The notes under the pieces are model-generated. The model did not search any database. It was not told the DNA's origin and saw only the letters and a list, made by a program, of their open reading frames with translations. Positions 58,943 through 64,000 of a stretch of 64,000 nucleotides of DNA are shown here, one piece after another. Where the stretch lies: assembly GCF_014805685.1 (NCBI RefSeq), contig NC_060893.1, positions 11,464,773-11,528,772 on the forward strand, written 5' to 3'. The DNA comes from Silurus meridionalis (lineage: Eukaryota; Chordata; Actinopteri; Siluriformes; Siluridae). Numbering within the stretch: the stretch's first letter is position 1; every line of letters starts with the position of its first letter. The position numbers were made by a program, and so were the translations under genes.

Positions 58943-61534
58943 AATATCCACTATATCTATAGCAAATACCTTAAATGTCTTCTTTCTGTACAACTGATTT
59001 GACAATATGCAAGTGGAAGGTGCTTGAAACCACACTTAAGTTGGCCCATGCACGTCTTCATAGACTAATGATAAAGAAGCAAAGAGAACAGCCAGCTGTC
59101 TTAAACATTGCAACTTAAATGCAGCAGGAACAACAGTTACACAAAGACAATTCATAAATGCACTCCAATCATCACTATTCCTATACAACATGCATAACAT
59201 TTTTTTTGGACAAATTAAATTAATTTGAAACAAAAGACAGTACAGCTTGTCAGGTTTGGAGAAAACTTGGTTGCCTGTATTTGATATCATCAGCCAAAAA
59301 AGATTTTCTTTATTAATCCCAGAGGGAAATTCAGAGGAAAATATAACCAAATGATCTCAAAACTGGTTTCTTAAAAAAAAAAAAAAAAAATGCAGTGCTT
59401 GCATGTGCGTGATAGGTGCACAAGAGATATACAGCAAATTATCTCATCATTTAATGGCACTTCATTTGTCTTGCCTGGATGCATGACTTCTCCACATAAT
59501 GATTGGAAGATCTCTCTAAGGGGCAGAAAATCATAACCAACTGCAATTCATGTAAATGCTGAAAATGAACTTGACTGATCTTGCACAGAAGCATAAACAC
59601 AATATTAGTATGACAAAAGGGCTAATACCTGCAGTAGTCCTTAGTAGCCCAATCCATACATTTGTATTATTATTATTGTTATTTATAGCTTGTTATTTTG
59701 TATTTGCAATTGCCAGTTCTTGCAAATAAATTGCAAATATAACAATTACCATACCAAAACTATCTACACTTGCATAGATAAACTACTGCTAAACATCTTC
59801 CCCCTGAGAGTGGTCATGGCTGAAATAGATATGTACACTCCTACAACAGACACCAATTGTTCACCTATTTAAGAATTACAAGCCAGCAATGATTAGACAG
59901 ACAGGCCTGATGTAGCTGTGAGTGAATGCAAAAGAGAAACCCAAGTGAATTATTCACTCTAAAGAACTTTGCTTTATTGAGGATATAGTTTTGATTTTGG
60001 ATGTGCCTCGCCCAACTGTCGTTTTTTTTTTTAACTATTCATTATTTTCAGACTAAAGATAGAATCAGTTTTTAATGCCAATTATTTATTACATGATTTT
60101 CATTTACGCTCTGGTATGTGCCTGGCTTGTTAGGTTTTATTTGGTTTCAATGCTGTGGTGAGATTATTTAGCCAGATGAGCATTGTATCATGAATACATA
60201 TGTATGTATATATGTTTGGATAGATTGACAGGATTGTTGTATTCATAGGCTAAAATGTTTTGCATTTAATAATTAATCAGACTTTAGAATTTATAATTAA
60301 TTCATCTTCAATAGTTCACTGTGAAAAGGTGTACCATTAAGCAAGCAAGAAATGTAAGCAATAAGTGGTTTTAAAACTAAAAAATAAAGCTTGAGCAGCA
60401 GGAATACGCCAAACAAATATAACCACATTTATTTTGAAAGTATAAAATAATCACACTGTAAAGGCCACTTTGCAAGGGTAGATTAACAACCTCAAATTTT
60501 TACACAAACTTTGAATATCCCTTAAACATAAACGTCACTGTCCCACTTGAACAAAGAGTTTGCAAATATATAAGCTATGCATCTTTTGCCAGGAGTTATG
60601 ACTATTCCTGCCTGATTCATTCTAGTCCATCATTCAGAGGTTGCAGGTATTCCAGGTGGTTCTCATTCACTTCAAAACCAGTGTACAGGCACAGCTTGAC
60701 ATTAAAATAACAGGCACTGGATGCCCTCAAACTTGGAGATGCTCATAAGAACAAAAAAAAATGCAGTTCACATTCTATACATTGGCACCAGTCAGGCCTG
60801 TGGAGCTTCTCCTTGCAGAGAAAAAGGCTCATACCCAAGACCCTGGCACTACAGGTAAGTTTGGCTCACCTTGATCTTAGCAGGCTCCCTCTTTCTGATT
60901 CTATGTCAGTGAACGTTAGTTCTTATTCGTTCTATTCACAACCATTGACACGGTGTCAGATTGAGGTAGAACCGTTGTACCAAAAACGTATCTATACCTA
61001 TGAAGTAACAGTCACATTAATCTACTCCAGTGGAGCGGATGAAAAAAGAAGAAGCAAAATTCACATTCATCCCACACATTTATCTACATCTATGATGGGG
61101 TTTACTGACACATTGGAATTTCTGAAGTGTTCCCTAAAAACACATTACTCCTGCTTTTTTCCAATCCCTTTCTGAAGTAATGTTTTCCTTTATTCACAGA
61201 TACCAATGTGCTGCCTCTACACATCAAGCCACTAGTCCTCTGCCTCACCAGGCATATCTGGGAGACAAACTGTAATACACCCGAGAGGATTCAAAGCTGA
61301 CAAATCCAAATTAGATGAGGACACACTACCACACCAGTGACATGCTGGTGCATGTGTATCTGCAGGCTGTGTCAGACTAGGTGCTAGGCTTGGCCATAGC
61401 TTTGCTCAGTGTGTCCCTGAAAGGCTGAAATGGAGCAGGGAGCTTGCGCTGGGGTGCGCTTGAGTGCACTGGCACGACATAATATAAGTGCCTGCTGTTT
61501 AGGCTCTGAATACCGAAAGCCCAGTGTCTATGGT

Positions 61535-63563
61535 CTAGGATAAGGTGTCAGCACTCATATTGCTCGTCCCCCTGGAGGCTTTGTGGTTGATGATGCTCTC
61601 TGTGGATTTCAGTAGTCTCTCCAGGCATGGGGCACTGATCTTTCCTGGAGGTGGCTGACTAGGCACCGAGTCCATGTTAAGTTCGGGAGTATCAATGGTG
61701 GAGGAAACCGAGTTGTCCTGCGTCACATCCTCATCTCTGTGTGCTGTTAGCAAGTTCCGGACTGTGCGTTGGCCCTGCTCAGCAGTGGGTGAGCAGATGG
61801 GAGATGTGTGAAGCCATTTCAGATTGGTGGCAGAATAAGGTGCTTGAAGGAGAAGGTCACTGACCCGCATGGCCTTAGCAACCACCGGAGAAGCACCAGT
61901 AGTGCCAGAGTTGAAGAGACCAACAGAAACGGGGGTCAGAATCGAGGACAACTGTGACAAAGATAGAAAGAGACGGGGGTGTGAGGATTTTACTTCTACT
62001 TATTTCGAATACTCTGTTTCAAATATATACAGCGTTACCTAAAATATTGCCATGCCTCATGAAAATGCGAAAATACATAATTGTATTTGTGTGTGTTCAA
62101 ACAGCATTTGCTAGCAGTGCAATTTGTGAACATAATAGGCACAGTTATAATTAAAATTTTGTGTCAGGAGGAAATCTTAGCAAAAAGCCAGCTGTTTCAG
62201 ACATGTAAAAACTTTTTGCTATGGTCCACATTGTACTTCTATTAAAACTGACATCTGCTTATGTTTAATAAAATCCATTATTTTGTGTGTGCAGGTCTAC
62301 AGCCATCTGCCTCTTGTTAAATATTCTTAGATTTTTCCATTGTTAATAGATTACAAATATATGTTATATGCAACCTTATGTTAACACACACGTGACAAAG
62401 ACAAGATAAAGGCAACAATGCTCCTATGGAATGCATTTAAAAAATATTTATTAAGGCTATTCATTAACAATATCAATATCAAGAACAAAGGTGAGTCGTT
62501 TTCACGATATTGTTCAATTGAAAATTTGAATTATTGTTTATAATGTTTAAAGAATATTTTTATAAATAATACTGACTGAAAGAGTGGATGAGGGTGTATG
62601 CCTATACACTTGCACTAGAAATCTTGTTCTGACTCTAGAGCTGTGCTATAATTGAAGTTAGACAGAGACTCATTAATTTCCAACTGTGTGCAAGGTAGAA
62701 AATGTATTAGACATAACTGAAAGTTGCTCTAGGAAATGATGGATGGTAATTAAACAAATTGTTTAAAGAAATTAGGTATAATTACATTTATTTCAAAAGG
62801 TTATATCTTAAATGCAGATTTACCTGGAAGCATTTTTAAATCCCTTTTTAAAATGCTAAATCTTTCAACCGCCTAGAATCAAGATATATATAAAATAAAA
62901 ACATTCAAACATATATTGCACTGTTGATCAGACATTGTGAAATTGATCATAGAGACCTACATGTTGCCCAAGTATTTAAAATCTAATTAGTAATTGTAAA
63001 TGGATTATTTGTCTCTGTCCAAATTACCTTTTTAAAAAAAGATGATAAATGTCTGCTAGTTTAGAATTATACAAATTCCCAAGGAAATTTTTAATAGAAA
63101 CTTTCAACCTTACCAGCCTGACCTGTTATTTCCTATATAAAGGAGTAAAGTATATACAGTATAATGGGTATTTTTGGCTGTGTTTTCGGTCTACCTTAGA
63201 AAAAAGGTTCATAGCGTTCCTGTCTTGGTGAGGAATGCTTGTAAGCATAATACCTTTGGTTCCAAATGTGTTATGTTACCTACTCTATTAAATCATTAGT
63301 CTCACACCTAATGCACACGTTTTAACCAGACACCCTCCTTGTCTAATATTTTAAATCACCATGCATGTTCTGCCAGGAGTTCTGCTTTAAATCATACAGT
63401 ATAAGAGAAAGCCACAATAGCAAAGCACATTACCTTGGGTTTTTTCAGCAGTGTGGTCTCTTGTGTCAGCTCCACAGCAGTGGTTTGGTGGTTGGGTTTT
63501 ACATTAGGGAACCAGGTTTTCAACATTTCCTCCATTTTCAGGATGATGTCAATATAGCGTTCA
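61535..63563 (-). CDS. CIART: Circadian associated repressor of transcription (CIART/CHRONO), last two coding exons; 5' part beyond the window
   Basis: CIART is a nuclear repressor that binds BMAL1 and dampens CLOCK-BMAL1 transcription. Two minus-strand exons join in phase 0: 63563-63434 (43 residues) and 61951-61535 (138 residues and a TAG stop). The first holds ERYIDIILKMEEMLKTWFPN, close to the human block ERYLGTLLQVEGMLKTWFPQ; the second holds NLKWLHTSPICSP, close to human NLTWIHTTPICNP. Both are landmark motifs of the family and lie in the same order. The rest of the tail is poorly conserved and shorter than in human. The acceptor at 63564 begins mid-codon (two bases come from upstream), so more exons must lie to the right; none was found between 63564 and 64000. 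A candidate polyadenylation signal (AATAAA on the minus strand) is at 61189-61194. Which fish paralogue this is cannot be told. Confidence 0.82.
61952..63433 (-). other. CIART: CIART intron
   Basis: About 1.5 kb of AT-rich sequence between the two CIART exons, with a good minus-strand donor (GTAATG) and acceptor (tttgtcacag). No repeat or other gene was recognised. Confidence 0.7.
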
Positions 63564-64000
63564 CTATGTGACACAAGATGAATTAAATTTAGCAAGGAAA
63601 ACCAACATGTATCTGGAATTAAAATGTGGCATGATTTCTAACCACAGGCATGGTTACACTATCTACAGAGACACACTATCTGATCTGAGTGAGTGTGACA
63701 GTCTGGAGTCCTTTGCTGAACATAACTGGTATCACTGGATGCAAAAACATGTCTTGCCACAAACACAGCTCACACATGTTTATGCGTACACGTGGCACAG
63801 AGCACAACGTTTCTCTCGCCTCTAAAAATAGGTGCATAAGCCGACAGCGACACACTGGCAAACACACTGCATACAAAAAAGAACAAAGTGGAACAGTGGA
63901 GGAAAAGTGACACGGACTTGAATATCCACCCACATACAGGTTGCTGTTAATTGACTTCTAACAGGATTCAGCAGATGTTTAAGGTAGATTAGTGTAAATC
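63564..64000 (-). other. CIART: CIART upstream intron to window edge
   Basis: No coding exon matching the CIART block that should precede the motif at 63563 was found on the minus strand. The open frames here have no family resemblance. Confidence 0.5.

Larger units (their letters stand above)
49124..61534. other. Intergenic region between DAPK2 and CIART
   Basis: About 12 kb without a recognised exon. It contains a retroelement fragment (50820-51063), pieces of a large dispersed repeat (50585-50735, 57145-58195), a (TC)n tract (54651-54702), two palindromic structures (57714-58499 and 58602-58874) and AT-rich sequence. A short phrase at 59300-59335 (ttattaatcccagagggaaa) resembles the end of fish LINEs. 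The rest is unexplained. Confidence 0.6.

Noticed and set aside
60813..61175. 120-residue plus-strand frame downstream of CIART
   Set aside because: No recognisable domain, odd composition and no flanking splice signals; it lies antisense to the probable CIART 3' UTR.

Overview
The window is vertebrate nuclear DNA, most likely from a teleost fish. It has spliced GT-AG genes with vertebrate-type domains, AT-rich introns, long GT, TA and ATGG microsatellites, a tRNA-derived SINE and several Tc1/mariner remnants of the kind common in fish. I think an ostariophysan such as a catfish is plausible, but the sequence alone does not settle the species. All exon maps were made by eye from reading frame, splice sites and remembered human homologues; no alignment was run.

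Layout. (1) 1510-5600, minus strand: SH2D7, an SH2 adaptor of about 429 residues in six coding exons, with two likely non-coding 5' exons. (2) 8500-28810, plus strand: TBC1D2B, a PH/coiled-coil/TBC Rab-GAP of about 938 residues in 13 coding exons, starting at a CpG-rich, TATA-less promoter, plus an apparent alternative last exon at 24430-24573. SH2D7 and TBC1D2B are also neighbours in human (15q24-25). (3) 29470-48310, plus strand: DAPK2, a Ca2+/calmodulin-regulated death-associated kinase of 368 residues. A second, in-frame terminal exon at 42843-43481 replaces the calmodulin-binding tail with a coiled-coil-like tail and resembles a known long human isoform. (4) 61535-63563, minus strand and cut by the right edge: the last two coding exons of CIART (CHRONO), a repressor of the circadian CLOCK-BMAL1 complex.

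The space between is introns, UTRs and transposon debris. The most precise insertion is a tRNA-Glu-derived SINE at 34904-35128 flanked by an 18-bp target duplication. Three copies of one inverted-terminal-repeat element occur (18160, 20350, 43814). Tc1-like remnants lie at 32460, 44090 and 48571. Two large palindromes lie at 57.7-58.5 kb and 58.6-58.9 kb.

The four genes do not form an operon or one pathway; they are independent units. TBC1D2B and DAPK2 share an NRF1-type motif in their promoters. I found no prokaryote-like system, CRISPR array or viral gene. The points most worth a second look are the two alternative terminal exons, the DAPK2 exon whose acceptor sits in a GT repeat, the CIART-DAPK2 neighbourhood and the palindromes.
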